From a bacterium (GTDB taxonomy: Bacteria > AUK180): 37,322 bases of DNA. The stretch's first letter is position 1. Each line of letters begins with the position of its first letter. The stretch is from NCBI GenBank assembly GCA_023133295.1, contig JAGLWT010000010.1:1-37322 (forward strand). Direction: 5' to 3'. The notes under the pieces were generated by a model, which was not told the origin of the DNA, ran no database searches, and worked only from the letters and a program-made list of their open reading frames with translations. The translations under genes and the position numbers were made by a program. This document shows, piece after piece, positions 24,694-31,896 of this stretch.

Positions 24694-25561
24694 TCGCGGC
24701 CCCCGCGGAAAGCTTCAACAATACCTCCAGAGGATCGCTGGCGGTAGAGATCATAATGCGCTTAACCATCATATCGATACATGACTTCTCAACCGTCTGC
24801 TGCCACTCAAGGGAACGCTTCTGTAGGTCCTCACCTTTTGAAAATGATTTTTTCGTCCGATGTTCCGGATCAAAGTAAAAACCGGGGGTGAGCGGGATAA
24901 TTCCTAATTCTTCGGCGGTAAGCAGCTGCAGCGCGATTATATCATGGCCCGAATGCGTCAAGATCCCAAGGCCCTTTTTCAGATCGTCCGGGGAAAAGAT
25001 CAGATCACTTATCAGGATCACAATGGATCGCCTTTTTACCTTTTTTTGAAATTCCTCCATACAGGAATAAAATGTCGAGGTTCCCCTCGGGTTTAAACCC
25101 GAAACCGTGTCGATAAAAAAGTTATGCTCCTTCCTTCCCGAGGCGGAAAAGACAAAATCGAAGTTGTCCGAGAACGAAGAAAGCACAACACGGTCATTTT
25201 GCCTTGTAAAAAGAAGATAGAGCAATACCGCGAGCTCTTTCGCCATTTGATGTTTATTGTTCACCTCTTTGCCATAATCCATGGATAATGTCGAATCCAC
25301 CATTATATGTACTGTGGTATTGGTATCTTCTTTGAATCTTTTTATAAATAATTTTTCTGTGCGGCCCCAAAGAGGCCAATTGATCAATTTGATATTATCT
25401 CCGGGATTATATTGACGATGATCCTCAAAATCCGCGCTGAAACCCAGGTATGGGCTCCTGTGAAGTCCGGCGAATAATCCCTGCAGAACTTTCGAACTGC
25501 GGATATTCATGTTCTCCACAATATGTATGTATTTAAGGATCCGTTGTGTGAAGTCCTTCAT
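24680..25561 (-). CDS. DUF58 domain protein (VWA-like, MoxR-associated family)
   Basis: 293 residues. The DUF58 signature is clear: YNPGDNIKLINW at 51-62, LFIKRFKEDTN, then a VWA-like metal site VDSTLSM (about 88-94). The C-terminal part VVLSSFSDN...VILISDLIF continues the VWA-like fold. No membrane span, so probably cytoplasmic. DUF58 proteins normally act with a MoxR AAA+ ATPase; none lies in this window. First gene of a two-gene operon. The ATG at 25561 has no ribosome-binding site and lies 9 nt after a -10 box. Confidence 0.92.
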   Translation of the reverse strand: MKDFTQRILKYIHIVENMNIRSSKVLQGLFAGLHRSPYLGFSADFEDHRQYNPGDNIKLINWPLWGRTEKLFIKRFKEDTNTTVHIMVDSTLSMDYGKEVNNKHQMAKELAVLLYLLFTRQNDRVVLSSFSDNFDFVFSASGRKEHNFFIDTVSGLNPRGTSTFYSCMEEFQKKVKRRSIVILISDLIFSPDDLKKGLGILTHSGHDIIALQLLTAEELGIIPLTPGFYFDPEHRTKKSFSKGEDLQKRSLEWQQTVEKSCIDMMVKRIMISTASDPLEVLLKLSAGAANGVS

Positions 25562-25570
25562 CTTGCGAAT

Positions 25571-25599
25571 ATTCTATCACAAAAGAATATAAGATGCAA
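25571..25599 (-). promoter_or_regulatory. Near-leaderless promoter of DUF58-BatA operon
   Basis: Minus strand: TTGCAT (25594-25599), 17-bp spacer, TAGAAT (25571-25576), then 9 nt to the ATG. Predicted start about 2 nt before the ATG. The -35 TTGCAT is close to TTGCAA of the pilB promoter. Confidence 0.55.
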
Positions 25600-25639
25600 A
25601 GGCGGGAGTACCGCGTCATTTATTGTCTGGAAATTGGGC

Positions 25640-26281
25640 TCACTTTCTAAATTTCTGAAATATTCTATTTAACGCTTGCACTTTTTGTACGATATCTTCT
25701 GCTCCTACGATCTCGGTGACACAACACACGGTCTTTGCTCCTCTTTCAAGGACACTCTCAATATTGTGTTCCTTTATCCCGCCAATAGTCACATAATCGA
25801 TATCGATGTTACTTTCAATATATTCCTGGTACCCCACCCCCACGGCTTTTACTTTCTTTACTCCGGCTCCGAACAACGCTCCAACACCGATATAATCGAT
25901 ATCTTCTCCAAGTGCCTTTCGGGCTTCTTCGGGGGAATGTGTCGATATGCCGATCATTACTTCCGGCCCAACTATCTTCCTGACAATATCTACCGGCAGG
26001 TCATCCTGGCCGAGATGTACGCCGTCAGCTTCACAGGCAAGGGCCAAAGAAGGATAATCATTTACAATAAATTGAACATTGTGGTCTTTTGTGATTTTCC
26101 TGATCTCCCTGCATTCTTCAAGCATAAAGGAAAATGAAAGGTCGCTATGTTTCTCCCTATATTGAATTATCGAAATCCCACCCTCAACCATCTTATGAGA
26201 TACTTCAACATTTGATCTGCCTTTGGAAAACCGCATTGCAGTTATCCCGTAGAGCCCTTCCTTTAGAATCCCTTTCTTCAC
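25640..26281 (-). CDS. thiE: Thiamine-phosphate synthase
   Basis: Joins HMP-pyrophosphate and the thiazole phosphate carboxylate to give thiamine monophosphate. 213 residues, TIM barrel. Motifs seen: IIQYREK (pyrophosphate side), FIVNDYPSLALACEADGVHLGQDDLP, IGISTHSPEEA, YIGVGALFGAG and the late VTIGGIKEHNI. All are at expected spacing, so it should be active. Overlaps thiH by 4 nt and ends the thi operon. A weak GC-rich hairpin (about 25599-25616) follows it within the DUF58 promoter region. ThiC and ThiD genes are not in the window. Confidence 0.96.
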   Translation of the reverse strand: MKKGILKEGLYGITAMRFSKGRSNVEVSHKMVEGGISIIQYREKHSDLSFSFMLEECREIRKITKDHNVQFIVNDYPSLALACEADGVHLGQDDLPVDIVRKIVGPEVMIGISTHSPEEARKALGEDIDYIGVGALFGAGVKKVKAVGVGYQEYIESNIDIDYVTIGGIKEHNIESVLERGAKTVCCVTEIVGAEDIVQKVQALNRIFQKFRK

Positions 26282-27387
26282 TGTGAAATATCCTCCCAGT
26301 CCTTAAAGATCGGCTGCAGTCCCTTTTCTCTAATAACCCTGACGATCTCTTCAACACTTCTGGAATCCGATATCTCGAACTGGGGAACGGACTGTTCGTC
26401 TTCAGTATATCCACCCACTTCCGTATGCGACCCTGCTGAAAATCTCGTGACACCGAGATTCAGAAGATTATCCCTGAAATCAGATGTTTCCCGTGTGGAA
26501 ACTGTAATGCCGCTCCGGGGAAGGAATAGGCGATATGCAAGAAGAATCTGCACAAATAGTCTATCGCTGAGCAAAAAATCCGGACTGTACCCTCCCGGGA
26601 TATTTCGAATTCTTGGAATTGAAAGGCTTATTTCGGTGTCCAAGTATCTGTTTTCAAGGTATTTCGCATGCAGGGCACATAGAAACGCCTCACTCCTCAC
26701 CGGAGCGAGTCCGAAAAGAGTACCGATATTTATATAGCGCAATCCCGCCTTCGCTGCCCTTTCCGGTGTTTCCAATCTGTATTTGTAGTTCTTTTTTCTT
26801 CCCGCAGGGTGCACCTTGTCATAGATCGAGGTATCATACACTTCCTGATAAACTGTTATTCCGTCAACTCCGGCTTTTTTCAAGATCCTGTAATCCTCGG
26901 TATCCATCGGGTATACCTCTATCGAGACGGAAGGAAAATATTTTCTCAGAAGTTTTATCACATCTGAAAGCATTTCAAGGGGAGTGATCTTGTGCGCTTC
27001 GCCGGTAAGTAGCAGGATATGCCTGATGCCTTGTGCATTTAGAAAACGGGCTTCCCTTTCTATTTCTTCATGTGTGAGAAGTTTTCTAGTGATCGTATGG
27101 GAACGGTTGAATCCGCAATATATACATTCATTGATACAATGATTGGAAATATACAATGGAGCGTACAAGGATACTGTTCTCCCGAAATACTGAACGGTTA
27201 AAGAACGGGCTTTTTGAGCCATCTCTTCCAGATGATCCTGTGCAGCGGTAGAGAGAAGAGCCATAAGATCCAGTTCATTGAGTTTATTCTTTGCAAGAGC
27301 TCTTTTTACTTCAACGAATGACATCTTCCCAATGCTTTTTTCAATATCCTCCGGATCAAACTTTTTTATGGTCTCGAAAAAGGTCAT
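26278..27387 (-). CDS. thiH: 2-iminoacetate synthase ThiH (radical SAM)
   Basis: Cleaves tyrosine to dehydroglycine and p-cresol for thiazole synthesis, an oxygen-sensitive reaction. 369 residues. The radical-SAM cluster motif CINECIYCGF supplies Cys84, Cys88 and Cys91; the BATS-type C-terminal region continues with RIRNIPGGY, TVSTRETSDFRDNLL and SAGSHTEVGGY, all typical. Its presence instead of the oxidase ThiO points to anaerobic life. It lies 13 nt after thiG and overlaps thiE. Confidence 0.97.
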   Translation of the reverse strand: MTFFETIKKFDPEDIEKSIGKMSFVEVKRALAKNKLNELDLMALLSTAAQDHLEEMAQKARSLTVQYFGRTVSLYAPLYISNHCINECIYCGFNRSHTITRKLLTHEEIEREARFLNAQGIRHILLLTGEAHKITPLEMLSDVIKLLRKYFPSVSIEVYPMDTEDYRILKKAGVDGITVYQEVYDTSIYDKVHPAGRKKNYKYRLETPERAAKAGLRYINIGTLFGLAPVRSEAFLCALHAKYLENRYLDTEISLSIPRIRNIPGGYSPDFLLSDRLFVQILLAYRLFLPRSGITVSTRETSDFRDNLLNLGVTRFSAGSHTEVGGYTEDEQSVPQFEISDSRSVEEIVRVIREKGLQPIFKDWEDISQ

Positions 27388-27400
27388 GACCGGTCTCGCT

Positions 27401-28168
27401 TTACCTTAAAAAACCGGTAAGCGGTGATGATGCGTTGGCTTCTTTTGATTCCTCTGTAAGTTTTGCCAGAAATGCCATCCTTCCGGCTTTCACCGCATAT
27501 GAAAAAGCCTCTCCCATTCTAACGGGATCATGAGCGGCTGAAATCGCTGTATTTACAAGAACGGCATCGGCGCCCATCTCCATGGCTGCTGCGGCATGAG
27601 AGGGCTTTCCTATCCCTGCATCAACAATTATCGGAACGCTACAACAGTCAATAAGAATCTCGATGAGTTCCCTTGTCCTGATCCCGCGATTTGAGCCGAT
27701 CGCCGATCCTAAAGGCATTATTGCCGCCGCGCCGGCTTCTTCCAATTTCTTCGCAAGGGGAAGATCGGGATTGATATAAGGAAGAACTATAAACCCGTCT
27801 TCGGCCAAGAGCCGAGTTGCATTCAGGGTCTCTTCATTATCGGGCATAAGGTACTTCATATCAGTGATGATCTCTATTTTGATGAAATTTCCGCATCCGG
27901 CTTCCCGTGCAATGTTCGCTATCCTTACGGCCTCACCGGCAGTTCGCGCGCCCGAAGTGTTTGGAAGAAGCGTCACATTATCCGGGATATATTCAAGTAT
28001 ATTCTCTTCCTTTGAAGTTAAGTCAACCCTTCTAAGAGCTATGGTTATCATCTCTGAGCCGCTCGCTTCCAGCATTTTGCTTATAAGTTTTTTAGATCTG
28101 AATTTTCCTGTTCCGGTAAAAAGCCTGTTGGTAAAAGATTTTCCACCGAGAATAAGGCCTGATTCCAT
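27401..28168 (-). CDS. thiG: Thiazole synthase
   Basis: Condenses DXP, dehydroglycine and ThiS thiocarboxylate into the thiazole phosphate. 255 residues, standard length. The Schiff-base Lys is in FIKIEI (about K97). [28 protein letters not shown] and [28 protein letters not shown] are the family blocks. Lies 1 nt from the end of thiS and is followed by thiH, so sulfur carrier, synthase and dehydroglycine source are made together. Confidence 0.97.
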   Translation of the reverse strand: MESGLILGGKSFTNRLFTGTGKFRSKKLISKMLEASGSEMITIALRRVDLTSKEENILEYIPDNVTLLPNTSGARTAGEAVRIANIAREAGCGNFIKIEIITDMKYLMPDNEETLNATRLLAEDGFIVLPYINPDLPLAKKLEEAGAAAIMPLGSAIGSNRGIRTRELIEILIDCCSVPIIVDAGIGKPSHAAAAMEMGADAVLVNTAISAAHDPVRMGEAFSYAVKAGRMAFLAKLTEESKEANASSPLTGFLR

Positions 28169-28169
28169 A

Positions 28170-28367
28170 TCATCCCCCTCCCACGAATCTCAAGATTTCA
28201 ATTGTATCATTTTCCATTATCTTTTCCGTTGGCCATGAATCCCGTCTTTTTATCTTCAAATTATGCTCGATTATCACCGAATCCAGCTGAAGCTCTTTTT
28301 CCAATACCAGATCATAGAGATTGGAGGCCTTTACATTCTCTACATGGCCATTGATATTAATTTTCAT
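28170..28367 (-). CDS. thiS: Sulfur carrier protein ThiS
   Basis: 65-residue ubiquitin-like protein starting [12 protein letters not shown] and ending RFVGGG; the C-terminal Gly-Gly is the site adenylylated and thiocarboxylated for sulfur transfer to ThiG. The internal [19 protein letters not shown] matches the usual V-E-N-x-x-I-V-P-R-x-x-W block in altered form. A longer reading from 28409 exists, but ATG 28367 follows GGAGAG and matches family length. First gene of the operon. No ThiF is encoded in the window. Confidence 0.92.
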   Translation of the reverse strand: MKININGHVENVKASNLYDLVLEKELQLDSVIIEHNLKIKRRDSWPTEKIMENDTIEILRFVGGG

Positions 28368-28487
28368 TATCTCTCCATTAAATACCGAGGGACGTTCAAG
28401 GTACCACATTATCCGCCCTTAGTAAGCAGCCAAGGTTCAGGAAGTTGAAAGCACCCATTGCCGCTTCACTGCTCCCGTAGCGATACC
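28368..28487 (-). promoter_or_regulatory. Structured 5' leader of thiSGHE, no canonical TPP motif
   Basis: About 118 nt of untranslated leader between the predicted start (near 28485) and thiS. Two hairpins can be drawn: 28446-28468 (TGAAGC with GCTTTCA, one bulge) and 28417-28435 (CCTTGG with CTAAGG, 7-nt loop). Short strings recalling a TPP riboswitch occur (CTGAACC and GGATAATG on the minus strand), but the conserved CTGAGA is absent and the spacing is wrong. It may be a divergent riboswitch, another regulator, or unrelated. Confidence 0.35.
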
Positions 28488-28491
28488 GGAA

Positions 28492-28520
28492 ATTATAACA
28501 AAAAGATATGTTAAATTCAA
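28492..28520 (-). promoter_or_regulatory. Promoter for thiSGHE
   Basis: Minus strand: TTGAAT (28515-28520), 17-bp spacer, perfect TATAAT (28492-28497). Transcription near 28485 gives the structured leader above. Confidence 0.6.
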
Positions 28521-28552
28521 TAGCTATATACAGGCCGGGAGTACGCAACGCC

Positions 28553-28588
28553 ATTTTCCGAAGGCACAGATCCGGTCTACCGGAAAAT
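28553..28588. other. 8-bp inverted repeat between lipoprotein gene and thi promoter
   Basis: ATTTTCCG (28553-28560) and CGGAAAAT (28581-28588) with a 20-nt loop that itself contains CCGGTCTACCGG at its edge. It lies downstream of the lipoprotein stop but lacks a following T-run on the minus strand; it could be an operator or an mRNA 3' structure. Confidence 0.4.
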
Positions 28589-28654
28589 CACTGTAATATT
28601 ATTTTCTCGATCTGGAAAGGTAATTGTGAGTAAACCGTGGAGCCGTAAGGTACC

Positions 28655-29458
28655 TTAGAATTCCACTGCAGTCACACCAAGCGGGGTTTTAAGCGTACCC
28701 TTGAATTGCGGCGTAAAATTACCCGACTTCAATGTCTTTACAATGGATGAACCCAATGATAAAAGACCAACATCCACCGCCACCGCGGAAGACGAAGTAC
28801 TCAAGGCGGCAATATTCATCATCGAGGTCAATTCGCTGAGCTGCTCGCCGTTCACAAAGAACGCCCCATTTATCTCTATGCCCTTATAGGGGATCTTGCC
28901 GGGATTCTTTGCGTTTATATCAAAACTTATCCGCAATGTGGTAAGGTTCTTGAAAGATACGCTCGGCGCGGATATGCTGAATTGCGGCAATTTAGGAAGC
29001 GGAATGCTCTTATTGAGCGTGAAGGTAGCGCTCAAAGGTAATGTCGAAGAAAATACCAGCGTATTATTCAATGTCAACTGCACCTCTTCTTTTGATGAGG
29101 TCAAGATCTCCGCAAGATCGCCAAGGACCGAAATGGGTATTTCTATATTAACAGCAATCATATTTCCCATTCCCGGGTGAAGCACCTTTCCTGCAAGCGG
29201 CGTATCTACTGTCAACATATCCTTGCCTTCGATCTGTACTCCTGTCTTCAAAGAAGCCAGCATCAGATCTGCGGGGGTGGGATTCTCCACATCCAAGGTC
29301 AGTATAATGGTAATGCTTTGCGAGGTGATCTCGCCGATCTTAGTCGAATTTACAATGACCTTCGGCTCTCTTATCCCCATCACACCCTCCAGCAAAGAAC
29401 AGCCGGAAAAGAGTGTCGCCAAAATCAACAGAAACAATAATGCGATATTTTTTCTCAT
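28655..29458 (-). CDS. LEA14-like (WHy/LEA2) lipoprotein
   Basis: 267 residues. Lipoprotein signal with lipobox LFSGC (Cys20). The mature part contains two LEA type 2/WHy-like beta-sandwich repeats, about 30-145 and 155-265; each has the typical N-P near a strand turn (DVENPTPADLML and DINAKNPGKIPYKG) and a late G-x-L strand. Bacterial LEA14 proteins are extracytoplasmic and linked to stress or desiccation, but function is largely inferred. Monocistronic: a TATAAT with extended TG lies 18 nt upstream and GAGGAG precedes the ATG. Confidence 0.85.
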   Translation of the reverse strand: MRKNIALLFLLILATLFSGCSLLEGVMGIREPKVIVNSTKIGEITSQSITIILTLDVENPTPADLMLASLKTGVQIEGKDMLTVDTPLAGKVLHPGMGNMIAVNIEIPISVLGDLAEILTSSKEEVQLTLNNTLVFSSTLPLSATFTLNKSIPLPKLPQFSISAPSVSFKNLTTLRISFDINAKNPGKIPYKGIEINGAFFVNGEQLSELTSMMNIAALSTSSSAVAVDVGLLSLGSSIVKTLKSGNFTPQFKGTLKTPLGVTAVEF

Positions 29459-29475
29459 AATAGCTCCTCGGATGA

Positions 29476-29481
29476 ATTATA
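29476..29481 (-). promoter_or_regulatory. Extended -10 promoter of LEA14-like gene
   Basis: TGGTATAAT on the minus strand is an extended -10 (TGnTATAAT). No good -35 is seen, consistent with that class. GAGGAG lies between it and the ATG. Confidence 0.45.
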
Positions 29482-29550
29482 CCATAAGAATAGTGAAAAG
29501 CATAAAAATAGTTGATAGGTTATTAGGTGGAAAGAAGATTGTTCAAAGGT

Positions 29551-29766
29551 TCAAGGTTGAAAGGTGGAGAGGGATGGATCCTTCGCTATACTCAGGATGA
29601 CACAGAGATATCAATAGCATTAGAAAAGGGACGGAGCTCCGTTCGTTCACCATCGGTGAATGAATTTGGAGGTACTCCAATGATATGATTGTAAGAGGTA
29701 AATTAATAGAGTAAGCGAAATATTGATTTTTCAATTACCGTCGGTGCGTTACGCATTAATGCGTAA
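29551..29766. repeat. Intergenic cluster of palindromes after ruvB
   Basis: The gap 29459-29826 holds no gene. 29570-29610 carries a dispersed motif GGATCCTTCGCTATACTCAG plus GATGACA. Four palindromes follow: ACGGAGCTCCGT (29631-29642), TTCACC/GGTGAA with a 3-nt loop (29646-29660), TTGGAG/CTCCAA with a 3-nt loop (29666-29680), and TTACGCATTAATGCGTAA (29749-29766, perfect 18 bp). None is followed by a T-run on the minus strand, so they are not standard terminators of the yebC-ruvB operon. Confidence 0.6.
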
Positions 29767-29826
29767 TCACACATTACTCTTCTAAGTGCAGGCAGATTCG
29801 CAGTTTGAGATCAAAGGTAGATTTTC

Positions 29827-30843
29827 TTAGAATAAAGAATCAGCAGCGGATGGAAGCGTCAGGCCGAGATATTCGACCGCGGAACGGGAGACAACACGGC
29901 CGCGGGATGTTCTTTTCAGAAATCCGATCTGTATCAGATAGGGTTCATAGACATCTTCAAGCGTTTCGCGCGCTTCAGAAAGGGCGATGGCTAGGGTATC
30001 GATCCCTACCGGCCCGCCGTCATATTTTTCGATGATGAACCTCAATATTCTCTTGTCAATATCATCCAGCCCCATCGCGTCTATCTTTAGCTTCTCGAGG
30101 GCATAATGCGTTATCTCTTTACCTATACTACCGTCACCTTTTACCTGAGCATAATCGCGGACGCGTTTTAAGAGCCGGATGGCGATCCTCGGCGTCCCTC
30201 TGGACCGGCGGGAGATCTCAAGAGCAGACGGCTTGTCTATACCTATCCCAAGGACATCGGCATCACGCATAGTGATCAGGGCAAGATCCTCGGGGCCGTA
30301 AAAATCCAATCTGTTGATTATACCGAAACGGTCGCGAAGCGGGCCTGTGAGCATTCCCGCTCTTGTGGTCGCTCCGATCAATGTGAAATGAGGCACATCC
30401 AGGCGCAGGGTTTTGGCGGACGGCCCTTGTCCGATTATGATATCAAGGGCATAATCCTCCATCGCGGGATAAAGCGTTTCCTCAACGGATCGGTTCAAGC
30501 GGTGTATCTCATCAATAAAGAGTATGTCTCTCTCATCAAGATTGGTAAGTATCGAGGCAATATCCTTTTTTCTCTCCATCGCGGGCCCGGTAGTGGTGTG
30601 CAGATTCACGCCGAGTTCGGCAGCCAGTATATAAGCCAAAGTGGTCTTTCCCAGTCCGGGAGGCCCGTAAAGGAGAATATGGTCCATCTGCTCCTTTCTT
30701 TCCGAAGCGGCCTGGACAGCGATCGCGAGCTGGTCTACAACTTCTTTCTGACCGACGAATTCTGATAATCTCTTTGGCCGCAGCCCCTTTTCGAATTCCT
30801 CTTCACCACCCATTTGCGATGGCCTGTTCAGATGATTAGCCAT
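29827..30843 (-). CDS. ruvB: Holliday junction helicase motor RuvB
   Basis: AAA+ ATPase that drives branch migration with RuvA. 338 residues. Walker [10 protein letters not shown] at 60-68, Walker B FIDEIHRL near 110, sensor GATTRAGML, arginine finger region LRDRFG, and the C-terminal winged helix ending [13 protein letters not shown]. All present and intact. Overlaps ruvA by 8 nt and ends the operon. Confidence 0.98.
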   Translation of the reverse strand: MANHLNRPSQMGGEEEFEKGLRPKRLSEFVGQKEVVDQLAIAVQAASERKEQMDHILLYGPPGLGKTTLAYILAAELGVNLHTTTGPAMERKKDIASILTNLDERDILFIDEIHRLNRSVEETLYPAMEDYALDIIIGQGPSAKTLRLDVPHFTLIGATTRAGMLTGPLRDRFGIINRLDFYGPEDLALITMRDADVLGIGIDKPSALEISRRSRGTPRIAIRLLKRVRDYAQVKGDGSIGKEITHYALEKLKIDAMGLDDIDKRILRFIIEKYDGGPVGIDTLAIALSEARETLEDVYEPYLIQIGFLKRTSRGRVVSRSAVEYLGLTLPSAADSLF

Positions 30844-31414
30844 CTTTTAAAACCTTCTTCACTATCTCTTCTGCAGAAAGTCCTGGCTCGGCCTTTTGCA
30901 GCTTAATTAATCTTTTGTCAAGAAATTCCGAGTCATATCCCATAGAGGAGAGTCCTTCACGAGCATCGGTGTAGGCATTTGAAAGAGGTTCTTTTGCCTT
31001 TTCTTTCATAGAAATGAATTTCCCGCTTAATTCAAGGATTATTCGGCCGGCACCCTTTTTCCCGATACCGGAGACCTTACACAATGCGTCAATGTCTTCC
31101 TGCTCAGCAACTACCAGCAATTGTCCGAAGGTAAATTTATCAAGTATCGCTACTGCCGTTTTCGGCCCTACAGAATTAATGCCGAGAAGGACACGAAAGG
31201 CATTTCTCTCATTTTCCGTGGAAAATCCGTAAAGGTCCATCCCGTCGTCACGAGTTCGTAAATGTGTGTAAAAACTTACACTATCGCCCTTCTGCACGCC
31301 GCTCAAATTTCTTGAAGTGGTATGAATACCCAAAACGATGCCGCTCCCCGTAAGGATAAGCACCATATTCGGCTCGCGCTTGCCCCATACCTTTCCATTC
31401 ACTGCTTCTATCAT
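30836..31414 (-). CDS. ruvA: Holliday junction DNA-binding protein RuvA
   Basis: Tetrameric junction-binding protein. From ATG 31414 it is 192 residues, starting [12 protein letters not shown], the usual RuvA start. OB-fold domain I (about 1-65), tandem helix-hairpin-helix domain II with [14 protein letters not shown] and [18 protein letters not shown], and C-terminal domain III (about 145-190) that contacts RuvB. A longer reading to 31450 exists but lies within ruvC; the 31414 ATG overlaps the ruvC stop as ATGA. Confidence 0.96.
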   Translation of the reverse strand: MIEAVNGKVWGKREPNMVLILTGSGIVLGIHTTSRNLSGVQKGDSVSFYTHLRTRDDGMDLYGFSTENERNAFRVLLGINSVGPKTAVAILDKFTFGQLLVVAEQEDIDALCKVSGIGKKGAGRIILELSGKFISMKEKAKEPLSNAYTDAREGLSSMGYDSEFLDKRLIKLQKAEPGLSAEEIVKKVLKDG

Positions 31415-31896
31415 TTCAATACCTTTATCTTTCGCGAGTAGAGATGGCATATTCCCGCCGCAACGGCATCCGCCGCATCATCCGGCTTCGGGACCTCTTT
31501 GAGGCCTGTCAATCTCATCACCATCTCCTGCACCTGCCTCTTTCCGGCGCGGCCGTAACCGGTGACCGCGACCTTGATCTCATTCGGTGTATAGGAAAAT
31601 ACCGGAATACCCTTCTGTGCGCCTGTCAGGAGAACGACTCCTCTTGCCTGGCCCACTTGAAATGCGGTTTTCTGATTATTCGTGAAATACAGACTTTCTA
31701 CAGCCAGCTCCTCAGGAGAATATTTTTCCAATAACAAGCAGAGCTCTTCGTATATACGGAGCAATCTTTGTGGGTCGGCCAGGCTTTTAGAGGTTTCAAT
31801 AACGCCGAAATCAATAAGATTTATACGGCTGCCTGCCTTTTCGACCAGAGAAAAGCCCATAAGGGCGATCCCAGGGTCAATACCCATTATGATCAT
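31411..31896 (-). CDS. ruvC: Holliday junction resolvase RuvC
   Basis: Structure-specific endonuclease cleaving Holliday junctions with RuvAB. 161 residues. The four acidic catalytic positions are seen: D7 (GIDPG), E67 (AVESLYF) and the DDAAD cluster at 139-143. QKTAFQVGQARGV and GYGRAGKRQVQEMV match the family. Overlaps the EF-G-like gene and ruvA by 4 nt each. Confidence 0.97.
   Translation of the reverse strand: MIIMGIDPGIALMGFSLVEKAGSRINLIDFGVIETSKSLADPQRLLRIYEELCLLLEKYSPEELAVESLYFTNNQKTAFQVGQARGVVLLTGAQKGIPVFSYTPNEIKVAVTGYGRAGKRQVQEMVMRLTGLKEVPKPDDAADAVAAGICHLYSRKIKVLK

Noticed and set aside
25599..25616. GC-rich hairpin after thiE as an intrinsic terminator
   Set aside because: Stem of only about 4 bp and no real T-run; it overlaps the DUF58 promoter -35 region.
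28424..28435. AAGCAGCCAAGG on the plus strand, resembling part of the bacterial SRP RNA
   Set aside because: The flanking GGTCAGG and GGAAGG of the SRP domain IV hairpin are missing and no long stem can be drawn around it.
28469..28480. Minus-strand CTACGGGAGCAG in the thi leader, recalling a conserved 16S rRNA site
   Set aside because: Only about a dozen bases resemble it and the following sequence does not match; no rRNA is present.
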